Assembly: GCF_000165485.1 (NCBI RefSeq)
Contig: NC_014623.1
Location: forward strand, 825,501-889,500
Direction: 5' to 3'
DNA length: 64,000 nucleotides
Source: Stigmatella aurantiaca DW4/3-1
GTDB taxonomy: Bacteria; Myxococcota; Myxococcia; Myxococcales; Myxococcaceae
The notes beneath the pieces are model-generated. The model was given only the letters and a program-made list of their open reading frames with translations. It was not told the DNA's origin and did not search any database. The position numbers and the translations under genes are program-made. Each line of letters starts with the position of its first letter. Within the stretch, counting starts at the first letter, position 1. Positions 54,570 through 63,548 of the stretch are shown here, one piece after another.

Positions 54570-55919
54570 ATGGGCACGACCATCAAAGAGCGATTCCAGG
54601 CGGTTACCTCCTTCCGGGAGCCAGGGCTGGCCCCGAAGGCTTCGGGGAAAGACGTTCCCCGGACGCCCGCCACCGAGGGGGCGCGCGTTTCCGCCCGGTC
54701 CGGCGATGGCTTCGACCGGGCGGCCCCCGCGCCGCTGAAGGCCCCTGCGCTCGAAGGTTCCCCAGGGGCCCCGCCCCGGCCGGCGGAGGCCGCGGAGGAC
54801 TCGGATCCGATGAAGCACATCGCCTACTTGGCCTCGGACGAGCTGAAAGGCCGTGACAGCCCGTCGGCGGGGCTGAGCGCCGCCTCGGCCTATGTGGAGC
54901 AGTTCGCGAAGAAGTACGGGCTGGTGGGTCCCAACGTTCAGAACGCGGCCAGCCCCTACCAGCAGCCGTTCCAGGTGTTCTCCTTCGCGGACGGGGCGCG
55001 CCAGGTGGCCCCTGGCCATGCGGAGCACAAGGACTTCGGGCACACGCTGTTCGAGGAGGGCTTCTACCTCGATGAGAACATGCCCGCCGACACCCGGGCG
55101 CTGCTCGGCGGCAAGTACGACGAGGCGATGAAGCGGGCGGGCAAGGCGCGGGAGCCCGGGGCGGCGCAGCCGTTGAGCGTGGCGGAACTGCGGCAGGCCG
55201 CTCAGGCCGATGGCTTCGCCCAGAACACGATGGCGCTGCTGCCCGGCACGGGGCCTCACAAGGACGAGGTCATCGTCGTGATGGCCCACCTGGACCATGT
55301 CGGCGTGGGCCGGGGCGGGGCCGTCCACAACGGGGCGGATGACAACGCCTCGGGGAGCGCGGTGCTGCTGGCCGCCATTCCAGAGCTCGCCGAGGCGCAG
55401 AAGCAGGGCAAGCTGGACCGCTCAGTGCTGTTCCTCTGGACGGGCGCCGAGGAGATGGGGCTGGTCGGCTCGCAATATTTCGTGGACCACCCCATCCCCG
55501 GCCTGGGGCTGGAGAACATCAGCGGCGTCATCAACATGGACATGGTGGGGCGGTGGGATGACCAGCGGCTGTCGGTCATCGACACCCACTCGCGGGGGCA
55601 GGCCAATTACTTCCGAGAGCTGACCCGCAAGGCCAACCAGAACCTCGCGGATCCGTTTGACCGGCTCAACCAAGACATCAATGTCTACCGGGACCGGCAG
55701 GACGGGGCGGTCTTCTCGCGAAAGGGAGAGGATGTCCTCTTCCTGTTCGAGGGGCTCTCCAACCCCCAGGGCGGTGGAGAGCTGATGCCCGACTACCACC
55801 AGCCTGGGGATGACATCGACAAGATCCTCCGGGACAACGGGGGCAACAAGCCCCGCCGGGTGAAGGAGTTGATGGTCGACATCATCCAGCAGGCCTCTAC
55901 CCGCGGGGCCCGTCAGTAG
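54570..55919 (+). CDS. M28-family zinc aminopeptidase
   Basis: The 449-residue protein carries all M28 zinc ligands in order: VVMAHLDHVGVG (His), NGADDNASGSAVLLAA (Asp), WTGAEEMGLVGSQYF (catalytic Glu and ligand Glu), INMDMVGRW (Asp) and a final His in MPDYHQPGDDID. No signal peptide is visible. Instead, residues 1-85 are a Pro/Ala/Gly-rich linker starting MGTTIKERFQAVTSFREPGL. Export may be by a non-Sec route, or the true start may differ. ATG at 54570 lacks a strong ribosome site. The stop overlaps the convergent ADYC gene by seven bases. It probably trims peptides from the N-terminus. Confidence 0.88.
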   Translation: MGTTIKERFQAVTSFREPGLAPKASGKDVPRTPATEGARVSARSGDGFDRAAPAPLKAPALEGSPGAPPRPAEAAEDSDPMKHIAYLASDELKGRDSPSAGLSAASAYVEQFAKKYGLVGPNVQNAASPYQQPFQVFSFADGARQVAPGHAEHKDFGHTLFEEGFYLDENMPADTRALLGGKYDEAMKRAGKAREPGAAQPLSVAELRQAAQADGFAQNTMALLPGTGPHKDEVIVVMAHLDHVGVGRGGAVHNGADDNASGSAVLLAAIPELAEAQKQGKLDRSVLFLWTGAEEMGLVGSQYFVDHPIPGLGLENISGVINMDMVGRWDDQRLSVIDTHSRGQANYFRELTRKANQNLADPFDRLNQDINVYRDRQDGAVFSRKGEDVLFLFEGLSNPQGGGELMPDYHQPGDDIDKILRDNGGNKPRRVKELMVDIIQQASTRGARQ

Positions 55920-57285
55920 GGCCGGGGGGCGGCGTAGTGCTCCAACTGGGGCAAGTAGCCCATGGGGGTCACCGTGAGGGGCTCGTAGCCTTCGGGGAGG
56001 TGCGCCTCATCGCCCGTTGTCAGGTAATCGCCTGTGTCATTCCCATACAGGTGGAGCGCGGCCGCTGAAGAGGGCGGATTCTGGCTGGCGGAGGTGTAGC
56101 CCTCGACCTCATCCAAAACATAACCGTCGGGCACCGCGGCATCGCTGCCGCCCACGAGGGTGATGAAGCGAGTGGGGCTGCTCGTGGAACGGTAGCGAAG
56201 CAGTGGGCTCACCGCGATGCCCTCGAAGAGGTGCGTGGGGGTTTCGGGTCTGAAAAGGGGACCCTCGTAGCTGTAGCGAAAGCCATCGATGAGCAGGTAA
56301 TTCGCGGCATCGGAGAAGACGGAAGCGTCCGGCTGGTAGAGGGTGGCGTGCAGATGGCTCTCCAGTGAGTGGATGCTGATCCGTGACGTGGTGAGGTACT
56401 GGCCGGTGGTGACGTGCTTGAACCGGTAGAGCGCCGCGTCCAGAAATTTGGAATAGGAGAACAGAACAGCGCCTCTTTGGATGAGCTCGTCCCGGGTGTA
56501 CTCCTCGCAATATTTGGCCTGTACATCGGGGTTTCGAGGATCGGGCACGCGACTGGGCTGGAGGGTGTCGCCGTGGTTGTTCATGCAGAGGCCATCGTAT
56601 GGCAGGGTGGACCAACGTTTCTTGGTCAGGCACACCGCCTGTGTGCGAACCCGGAATGGCAGCGTCGCGGAGGTGACGGGCTGGCCGCTGATCGGATCCA
56701 CGAGCGCCCACGCGGACTCGAAGAAATAATCCTCGCGCACCGGGCCTCCCGCGACGTAGCCCGGGACGGACCCACTCGTCTGGGTAGGCACGTTGCCAGC
56801 ATGGTAGAGGGTGATGGGGGTGCCACTGAGGGTGTTGGGAGTGGCCTCGCCGCAGTAGTCCGCGGAAGCCATGGCGGTGCAGGTCACATGGTGGCGGAGG
56901 GCGTCCCCGGAGGAGAGGGAGAGCGCGGTGCCGTCAATGCGGGGGTCATTGCTCTGCCAAGGCGGGTAGCCCAACTCCACGCACTTGGCGGCCACACCTC
57001 CCAAGGTGGGCGCCGTCACCCGGGGCAAGCACGCGAAGGCAAAAGAGGAGGAGGTGCCGGTCGAGAGAATGCTGCCGCTCCAGTGGCCGGGGAGGGCCAG
57101 GGCCCACTGGTCCTCTGGTTCTCCCGGGCAAAGCGAACCCGTCCCCAGGCTGGGCGAGGTGTACTCGACCTTGTACTCCCACACGGTGGCGGAAGGACTG
57201 GCGGAGGGGCCGGCGTACCGGTTGATGTGTGGCTGGGCGGCGGTGATCCGGAACGTCACCTGTTCGTTGGCGAGGGTGTGGGTGA
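55913..57285 (-). pseudogene. ADYC-domain protein, N-terminus lost by fusion with a sigma-54 activator gene
   Basis: The coding frame reads from SFTHTLANEQVTFRITAAQP (about 57285) to the stop at 55913, ~455 residues. It includes the family signature TAMASADYCGEATPNTLSG, LCMNNHGDTLQPSR, and a C-terminal part with several Ser/Thr-rich beta segments ending LPQLEHYAAPRPY. ADYC proteins are exported, Cys-containing lipoproteins of myxobacteria. Here no signal peptide exists because the upstream sequence belongs to the FHA/sigma-54 activator. GTG at 57259 could give a truncated, unexported product. The join at about 57285 lies directly behind GNVREL of the activator, so a deletion removed both the activator's tail and this gene's start. 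Confidence 0.7.
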
Positions 57286-58376
57286 AGCTCGCGCACGTTG
57301 CCAGGCCAATCGTAGCGGCTCAGCGCATCCAGGAACGCCTGCGACAGCACCAGGGGAGGGCGTTCGCTGGCGGCGCATGCCTGGGTGAGAAACCTCCAGG
57401 CGAGCACGCTCACCTCGTCCGGACGATCCCTCAAGGGAGGCAGCACCACGCTGGCGGCGCCCAGGCGGAAGAAGAGGTCCTTTCGGAAGCGCCCCGCCTC
57501 CACCTCCTTCTCCAGGTGGCGGTGGGTGGCCGCCACGACGCGGATGTCGATCTCTCGCTCCTTGGTGCTCCCCACGCGCAGGATGCGCTGGGTCTCCAGC
57601 GCGCGCAGCAACTTGGCCTGGGCGGCCAGGGGCAGCTCCCCCACCTCATCCAGGAACACCGTGCCCCCCGCGGCGGTCTCCAGCAGGCCCGGCTTGGGGG
57701 CCGCCGCGCCGGTGAAGGCCCCCTTCTCGTGGCCGAACAGCTCGCTCTCCGCCAGGGGCTCGGCGATGGTGGCGCAATTGAGGGCCACGAAGGGCTTGCC
57801 GGTGCGGCGAGACCAGTGGTGCAGGGCGAAGGCGGCATTCTCCTTGCCCGCCCCCGTCTCACCCAGGATGAGGACGGGGAGCGCGCTGGCGGCCAGCCGG
57901 CGGATGAGCTCGTACAGGCGCTGGACCGCGGGGTCCGCTACCACGATGACGCGCTCTCCGAGGACCAGCTCGAGCGCCTTCGCCGGTCCAGTGCCCTCCG
58001 TCGAGGGGGAGCGCGCCGCGCTGTCGGCCGCGGAGTAGAGCACCAACTGCACTTCTCCCAGGGACACCACGTCGCCGGGCTGAACCGTGTGGACCTGTGA
58101 CACGGCCTGGCCATTGACGCGCACGCCATTGTGGCTCTCCAGGTCCGTCACGCGCACCAGGCCCTCGTCGAGGAAGAGACGGGCGTGGCGGCGTGAGGCC
58201 GAGCGGTCCGTGAGCCGGATGTCCGCCTCGGCGGCACGGCCGATGAGCACGATGCCTTTGGGGGGGAGGTCCACCATCGAGGACGTCGTCCCGTCCACCA
58301 CGAGAAGCCGGAACTGCCCGGCACGCTCGTCCATGCGCACCTTGTCATGGCTCCACGTTTGGTCCTCACCGCGCAT
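57285..58376 (-). pseudogene. FHA-domain sigma-54 activator, truncated before its DNA-binding domain
   Basis: ATG at 58376 (or 58334, after AAGGTG) begins a protein with an FHA domain (GIVLIGRAAEADIRLTDRSA-like sequence, SRRHARLFLDEG, LESHNGVRVNGQ). A sigma-54 AAA+ domain follows: ILGETGAGKENAAFALHHWS (Walker A altered to GETGAGKE), GAFTGAAAPKPGLLE, GTVFLDEVGELPLAAQAK, ending YDWPGNVREL. After this point the frame runs on for ~110 codons as Pro/Arg-rich nonsense to 56946, over the ADYC gene. The Fis-type helix-turn-helix that should follow NVREL is missing. The product could still bind sigma-54 but not a specific enhancer, so it is probably non-functional or acts in trans without DNA binding. 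Confidence 0.75.
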
Positions 58377-58594
58377 GCCGCGCAGAGTAGCACCATTCCC
58401 CACCGCCATCGGCTGGGCAATCATGGCGGGCAAGAGTTGCGCGCAAAGGTTGCCTGCCCTGCGTCCTCCCAGCGGCGGGAAGGCCCTGTGCGCCTCAATC
58501 CGAGGGGTTGCCACGCATCCGGAAGAAGGGTGCGCGCCTTGCACAAGGGGCAGGGGCAGTCGGGCCGGAATGGTTTCTCCCCAGGGAAGAAGAC
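58377..58594. promoter_or_regulatory. Divergent region between the FHA activator and ECF sigma factor
   Basis: These 218 bases lie between starts at 58376 (minus) and 58595 (plus) and must contain both promoters. No palindrome or recognisable -24/-12 element was identified. Confidence 0.35.
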
Positions 58595-59158
58595 ATGCAT
58601 CGGGTGGCTGACTGCTTTGGTGTTCAAGAGTACGATATTGTCGTCCGGGAGCATGCGTCCGAGCTTCATGCCGTCGCGCTGCGGCTGTGCCAGCACCCCG
58701 CGGACGCAAGGGATCTCGTTCAGGACACGCTGGAGCGGGGGTTGCGCAATCTGGATCGGTTTATCCCTGGCACGGATGCACGGGCGTGGCTGCTCACCAT
58801 TCTCCACCGTCTGTTCATTGACCGGTGCCGCGCCAAGGCCCAGGGGCAGAGGGGGGATGTCCCGGTGGATTTCCTGGAGGAACGCCTCCCGGCCCCCGTG
58901 CCCGAGGCGCTTCCCCGGTGGGCGGCCATCAGCCTCGAGCAGCTTCGGGATGCCCTGGGCCGTCTCCCCGAGGCGTTCCGGATCATTTACCAACTGCATG
59001 CGGTGGAGGGCCGCTCGTATATCGAGATCTCCCAAGAGCTTGGGATTCCCAAGGCCACCGTCGGCACGCGGCTCATGCGCGCCCGCCGCCGCTTGCGGGA
59101 GCTGCTGGAGCCAGAGCCCACCCATGCGGGGGTGGAAGGGATGGAGGGATGGGCGTGA
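58595..59158 (+). CDS. ECF-family RNA polymerase sigma factor
   Basis: ATG at 58595 follows GGGAAGAAG. The 187-residue protein has region 2 (HAVALRLCQHPADARDLVQD, TLERGLRNLDRFIPGTDARA) with the conserved DAxDLVQ-type core-binding helix. A short linker follows, then region 4 (LGRLPEAFRIIYQLHAVEGR, SYIEISQELGIPKATVGTRL) with its helix-turn-helix. No anti-sigma gene is adjacent; the neighbouring genes on the opposite strand form a two-component system. It directs RNA polymerase to a small regulon, often under stress. The C-terminal tail (EPEPTHAGVEGMEGWA) is short and acidic. Confidence 0.92.
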   Translation: MHRVADCFGVQEYDIVVREHASELHAVALRLCQHPADARDLVQDTLERGLRNLDRFIPGTDARAWLLTILHRLFIDRCRAKAQGQRGDVPVDFLEERLPAPVPEALPRWAAISLEQLRDALGRLPEAFRIIYQLHAVEGRSYIEISQELGIPKATVGTRLMRARRRLRELLEPEPTHAGVEGMEGWA

Positions 59159-59173
59159 GAGGGATTGGCCTCT

Positions 59174-59881
59174 CTAGCCGAGCAGATCCAGCCGGTAGCC
59201 GACCCCCCGGACAGAGCGGATCTCGAACCGCGAAGTGCTCGTCCACTCGAGCTTCTTGCGGAGGTTGGAGACAAAGTTGTCCACGGTGTGCCCGTCCACG
59301 ACGACATCCTCGCCCCACACGGAAGAGAGGATTTGATCCCGTGTGAGCGCCTTGCCCGCGTGGCGCAGGAGAAAGACAAGCAAATCAAACTCGGTGCGTG
59401 TCAGCTCCAGCGCCTGGCCGGTTGCGTTCAGAATCCGCCGGGAGGCAAGGTCCACCCGGAAGCGATCGAAGGTGAGCACTTCGGTGGAGACGGGGGCTCC
59501 TGCCCCGCGGCGGGCCAGGGCGCGGATCCGCGCCAGGAGTTCCCGCAGCCGGTAGGGCTTGGGCACGTAGTCGTCCGCCCCCACCTCAAAGCCTTTCACC
59601 ACGTCATCCTCCAGGGAGCGCGCGGTGAGCATGAGCACCCGGCTGGATGTGGCTGCCTGCCGCAGCTCCCGGCACAAGGTGTACCCATCTCCATCCGGGA
59701 GCATGAGGTCAAGCACCACCACGTCGAAGGCCGTGCCCCGGACCTTCGCGCGGGCCTCGGCCAGGGTGCTCGCGGCCTCCACCGCGTAACCTTCCTCCTC
59801 CAGGTTATCGACGAGGGTGAGCCGGAGGTTCAGGTCGTCTTCGACCACGAGGATGCGGGGGCCAGTGGGAGGTGGATTCAT
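59174..59881 (-). CDS. OmpR/PhoB-type response regulator
   Basis: The 235-residue protein has an N-terminal receiver domain (RILVVEDDLNLRLTLVDNLE with the acidic pocket; phospho-acceptor Asp in VVVLDLMLPDGDG, about residue 55; conserved Thr/Lys in MLTARS and YVPKPYRL). The C-terminal winged helix has LTRTEFDLLVFLLRHAGKAL and RSVRGVGYRLDLLG. It is phosphorylated by the histidine kinase encoded just upstream; its ATG overlaps that gene's stop (ATGA). It should bind direct-repeat DNA sites near its targets, perhaps including the downstream VWA protein operon. It is convergent with the ECF sigma gene. Confidence 0.95.
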   Translation of the reverse strand: MNPPPTGPRILVVEDDLNLRLTLVDNLEEEGYAVEAASTLAEARAKVRGTAFDVVVLDLMLPDGDGYTLCRELRQAATSSRVLMLTARSLEDDVVKGFEVGADDYVPKPYRLRELLARIRALARRGAGAPVSTEVLTFDRFRVDLASRRILNATGQALELTRTEFDLLVFLLRHAGKALTRDQILSSVWGEDVVVDGHTVDNFVSNLRKKLEWTSTSRFEIRSVRGVGYRLDLLG

Positions 59882-61716
59882 GCGGAGGGGAAGGTGAGCT
59901 CGAACGTGGTGCCCTCGGGGCTCGAGGCGGCGATGCGGAGGCTTCCGCCGTGCAGGGACATGATTCTCCGGCAGATGGCCAGCCCCAGGCCACTGCCGCC
60001 TTGCGCGGGCAGGCCTTCTTGCCGGAGCCGGCGGAAGTCCTCGAAGACCGTCTCCCAACTTTCCCGAGGGATGCCCACCCCGTTGTCGCTCAGGCTCACC
60101 ACCGTGGCGCCGTCCTGGCGCGCCTCCACGCGCAACTCCACCGGGGAGCGGGCCGTGTAGCGGCAGGCATTGGAGACGAGATTGGAGAAGAGCATTCGCA
60201 AGAGCTCGGCATCGCCCAGGACGCGGATGCCGGACAGTCCGTTGGGTTTCAGGGCCACGGGGGCGGTGTGCTGCGCGCCCGTGTCCTCCACGACGCGCTG
60301 GATCAGCGCCTCCAGGGGCACCTGCTCGCGCCGGGTCTCCCAACGCCCCTTCTCCAGCCGGTTGTAGGTGAGGATGTTCTCGACCAGTCGGCCCAGCGCA
60401 TCCGCCTCGGAGATGATGCGCGAGGGGTAGTTGCCCGCGCCCGGGGTGCCTCCCACCCGGCGCTCCAGCGTCTCGGCCATCACGCGGATGGCGGACAGCG
60501 GCGTGCGCAGCTCGTGAGACACGGTGGAGATGAATTCCGAGCGCAGCGCCACGAATCGAACCTTCCGCTCATGCGCCAGCACCGCGAGCCCGATCAGGGC
60601 CAAGGCGAGCGCTCCACTGCATCCCAGCAGGAGTGCCTTGAGGCGGTAGCCGGACTCCAGCGCCGTGGCGGCGGTGGCCAAGCGGGGAGAGTCCAGGAAG
60701 ACGGTCAGGAGAGACACCGGCGTGGACGTGTCCGCCTGGGAGACCGTCAGTCCATCTTCCTCTTCCAGCAGTCCCCGCTCCCGCATCTCCTGCCGGACCT
60801 TCTCGACGAGCCCGGAGGCGCTCACCCGCACGCCGCGAGCCCCCTCATGCCCCGAGGGCGCGACATACCAGCCATCTGCCCGGAGCTGCGGCTCCTCCAG
60901 CGGGAGCACGAGGGCCACGCGTTCCCCGGGCCCGGCCTCCGCACGCGCCTCGAAGTCGGTGAAGGCCACGTGGGTCAGCTCGGCCAACCGGGCGATGCGC
61001 CCGCGGAGGAACGTGAAGTCGGAGCGCTCGAATGCCTCCTGGCGCTCCAGGAGCGTTCGCTGGACGCCTTCGATCCGGGAGCCGCTCAGCCCCTGGAGCC
61101 CGTCCCGGAGCAGGGCCTGCATCAACGTGGGCTCGGGCCGCCCCTCGGCCTGGAATCGCTCCAGGAGCCAGAGCGCCCCTGTTGTCTCCTTCACCACGGG
61201 CAGCACGAAGCTCGAGCGGTGGGTCAACCACTCCCGGAAGGTGCGCTCGATGGCGGGACGCCCACCGGCTCGCTGGGCCTCGAGGAAATGTCCCATCAGC
61301 AGCAGCCGCTCCGCCCAAGGGCTGCCAGGCTCCTCCTGGGCGGCCAGCGCCAAGGGCCCCTGTGCCTCCAGGGCGGCATGGAGGGCCTGGGCGGGCATCC
61401 GGTCATCCTCTCGGGGAGAAGCGGTCCGCGGCAAACGCTGTTGGCCCGCGCGGAACAGCAGCACTTCCGTGTCCGCCAGGAGCGGGTTCACCTCGGCCAG
61501 CTCGATGCGGACGCTGGCCTCCTCCAGCGCCCGCCGCAACGCGTCCGCCAAGGCCTGCCGTGCGTACTGCTCGAGCGCCCGCCGCTGGGCCTCCAGCGCG
61601 CGCTGTCCTCCCTCACGCTCGCGCAGGAAGATGCCATGCAGGAAGAGCAGGCCCGCGGTGAGCACCGCGAGCCCAAGACCGATGGCCGCGAGCGTGGGAA
61701 AGAGGTTTCTGCGCAT
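59878..61716 (-). CDS. Membrane sensor histidine kinase
   Basis: The 612-residue protein has an N-terminal membrane helix (NLFPTLAAIGLGLAVLTAGL). A ~310-residue extracytoplasmic region without a recognised sensor domain is followed by a second helix (LLGCSGALALALIGLAVLAH, about 350-370). HisKA is SEFISTVSHELRTPLSAIRV (phospho-His). HATPase_c has SNLVSNACRYTA, SLSDNGVGIPRESW and GGSGLGLAICRRIM. The stop overlaps the response regulator start by four bases, so the two are coupled partners. The VWA protein is encoded immediately upstream with only three bases between, making a three-gene operon. The signal is unknown. Confidence 0.94.
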   Translation of the reverse strand: MRRNLFPTLAAIGLGLAVLTAGLLFLHGIFLREREGGQRALEAQRRALEQYARQALADALRRALEEASVRIELAEVNPLLADTEVLLFRAGQQRLPRTASPREDDRMPAQALHAALEAQGPLALAAQEEPGSPWAERLLLMGHFLEAQRAGGRPAIERTFREWLTHRSSFVLPVVKETTGALWLLERFQAEGRPEPTLMQALLRDGLQGLSGSRIEGVQRTLLERQEAFERSDFTFLRGRIARLAELTHVAFTDFEARAEAGPGERVALVLPLEEPQLRADGWYVAPSGHEGARGVRVSASGLVEKVRQEMRERGLLEEEDGLTVSQADTSTPVSLLTVFLDSPRLATAATALESGYRLKALLLGCSGALALALIGLAVLAHERKVRFVALRSEFISTVSHELRTPLSAIRVMAETLERRVGGTPGAGNYPSRIISEADALGRLVENILTYNRLEKGRWETRREQVPLEALIQRVVEDTGAQHTAPVALKPNGLSGIRVLGDAELLRMLFSNLVSNACRYTARSPVELRVEARQDGATVVSLSDNGVGIPRESWETVFEDFRRLRQEGLPAQGGSGLGLAICRRIMSLHGGSLRIAASSPEGTTFELTFPSA

Positions 61717-61719
61717 CGG

Positions 61720-63426
61720 CTAGCGCACCACCGGGACGTGATCGAAATCCATGGTGGCCACGGGGGATTCCTTCTCGAACTTGTCCAAGCGCCCATCGAG
61801 GGACCGGGCCTGCTGGATGAGCTGGCGCAGCTCGCTCACCTCCTCGCGCGTGCGGATGTGCTCGGGGAGCTGCTGCCACAGGCGCATCAGGTGGTGGTAG
61901 GTGAGGTTGCGCACCCAGTACGAGCCCCGCAGCTTCTCCGCGAACAGCGCCACCACCGCCGAGAGCTGCGCGGGCCCGGAGGCGTCTTCCAGGCTGTAGC
62001 GGACCACCGAGGTGGGCAGGGCCTCCTGCACCTCCCGCGACTGGCCCGCTTCCAGCCGGGTGGAAGGATCCTTGTACCGGATGCGCAGCGTGGCGAAGGG
62101 GGAGGGGCCATGCGCTTGGCCCTCGCGGAACTTCACCTCGTAGAGGGCGGTGACCGTGTGTCCCGCGCCGATGTCGCCCGCATCCACCCGGTCATTGGTG
62201 AAGTCCTCCTTGTTCAGCAAGCGGTTCTCGAAGCCGATGAGCCGGTAGCGGGAAACCCGGGCGGGATCGAACTCCACCTGCACCTTCACGTCCCGGGCGA
62301 TGAGCTGGAGGGTGCCCGTGAATTGCTCGATGAAGATGCGCCGCGCCTCGGGCAGTGCGTCCACGTAGGCGTACTGCCCATCCCCGACATGGGACAGCCG
62401 CTCCATCAGCTCGTCGTTGTAGTTGCCCATCCCAAAGCCCACCGTGGTGAGCCGGACGCCCTGCTGGGCGTACGCTTTCACGGACTGGAAGATGCTGTCC
62501 GCCTGGGTGATGCCGTTGTTGGCCACGCCGTCCGAGCAAAGGATGACGCGGCTGGTGGCGCCCTCGCGCACCTGGCTCGCTGCGATGGCATAGGCCACTT
62601 GCAGCCCCGCCTGCACGTTGGTGGAGCCCTCGGGGTGGAGGGCGTTGATGGCCTCCAGGATGCGCGAGCGGTCCATGATGCGGGTGGGTTCGAGCACCGT
62701 GCGGGCCGTGTCGCCGTACACGACGATGGCCAGGGTGTCGCGCGAGTCGAGCTTCTCCACCAGCATCGCCAGGGAGCGTTTCACCAACTCGAGGCGGTTC
62801 TCCATGTTCATGGACCCCGACACGTCGATGGTGAAGACGAGGTGGGCGGGAAGGCGCTCGGCGGCGCTCACCTTCTGGCCTTGGAGGCCCACGTGCAGCA
62901 CGTGGTATCCCTGGCGGTTGGGCGAAGGAAAGGCCTCCACTTGCACCCCGAAAGGCTCTGCTCCCGGGTCCTGGTAGTCGTAGCGGAAGGCGTTGACGAA
63001 CTCCTCCACACGGATGGCCTCTTCCGCGGGAAGGTGGTTGCGCGAGAGGTATGCGCGCGCCAGGGCATAGGAGGCGCTGTCCACGTCCACGGAGAAGGTG
63101 GAGACGTTCTCCTCCTCCGTGTCGATGGTGGGGTTCACCCCGTAGTGCTTGAAATACATGTCCGCGAACGGCTTGCCGTTCACGACCGCCACGCGCGAGA
63201 ACTCCGCGGCCTTCTCCTTCTTGGGGGGAGGCCGCGGCGGCGCTCGGGTTTCCGAGGAATCCGCGCGGCCAACGACGACCATCTCCTCGAGCGCGTAGTC
63301 GTCAGGGTCGGTGCCCGGCTCCGCCTTGGGCCGGGGAGGAGGAGCGAGCGCACAGCTCGCAGTGAGGGTCAGCAGCAAGACGGCCGAGAGCGCGGCCCGC
63401 GCGAGCTTCTGGATCGTCAGAGACAT
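61720..63426 (-). CDS. VWA-domain (YfbK-like) lipoprotein, in operon with two-component system
   Basis: ATG at 63426 has GGAGAAG upstream. The 568-residue protein begins with a lipoprotein signal (LLLTLTASC). After a short Pro-rich linker it shows NVSTFSVDVDSASYALARAY (the VWA-associated N-terminal region). The von Willebrand A domain follows (about residues 190-370) with the MIDAS motif VFTIDVSGSMNMENR, SRDTLAIVVYGD and ILCSDGVANNG. The C-terminal DUF3520-type part includes TALYEVKFREGQ. Such proteins bind ligands through a divalent metal at the envelope. It lies three bases before the histidine kinase gene, suggesting a role as ligand-binding partner or target of that system (inference). 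Confidence 0.9.
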   Translation of the reverse strand: MSLTIQKLARAALSAVLLLTLTASCALAPPPRPKAEPGTDPDDYALEEMVVVGRADSSETRAPPRPPPKKEKAAEFSRVAVVNGKPFADMYFKHYGVNPTIDTEEENVSTFSVDVDSASYALARAYLSRNHLPAEEAIRVEEFVNAFRYDYQDPGAEPFGVQVEAFPSPNRQGYHVLHVGLQGQKVSAAERLPAHLVFTIDVSGSMNMENRLELVKRSLAMLVEKLDSRDTLAIVVYGDTARTVLEPTRIMDRSRILEAINALHPEGSTNVQAGLQVAYAIAASQVREGATSRVILCSDGVANNGITQADSIFQSVKAYAQQGVRLTTVGFGMGNYNDELMERLSHVGDGQYAYVDALPEARRIFIEQFTGTLQLIARDVKVQVEFDPARVSRYRLIGFENRLLNKEDFTNDRVDAGDIGAGHTVTALYEVKFREGQAHGPSPFATLRIRYKDPSTRLEAGQSREVQEALPTSVVRYSLEDASGPAQLSAVVALFAEKLRGSYWVRNLTYHHLMRLWQQLPEHIRTREEVSELRQLIQQARSLDGRLDKFEKESPVATMDFDHVPVVR

Positions 63427-63548
63427 GGCTTCTCCGTGCAGCCGGCCTGAGGCAGCCGGGATACCCGGTAAGGTCTCACCAGAGCATGCCGGAAGCTTCC
63501 CGGCATCCTCATCGCTTTCTCACGATTTGCTCATGCGGGCCCCTCGGC

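Noticed and set aside
59872..63450. A 1192-residue plus-strand open frame
   Set aside because: It covers the histidine kinase and VWA genes antisense; both real genes have complete conserved motifs.
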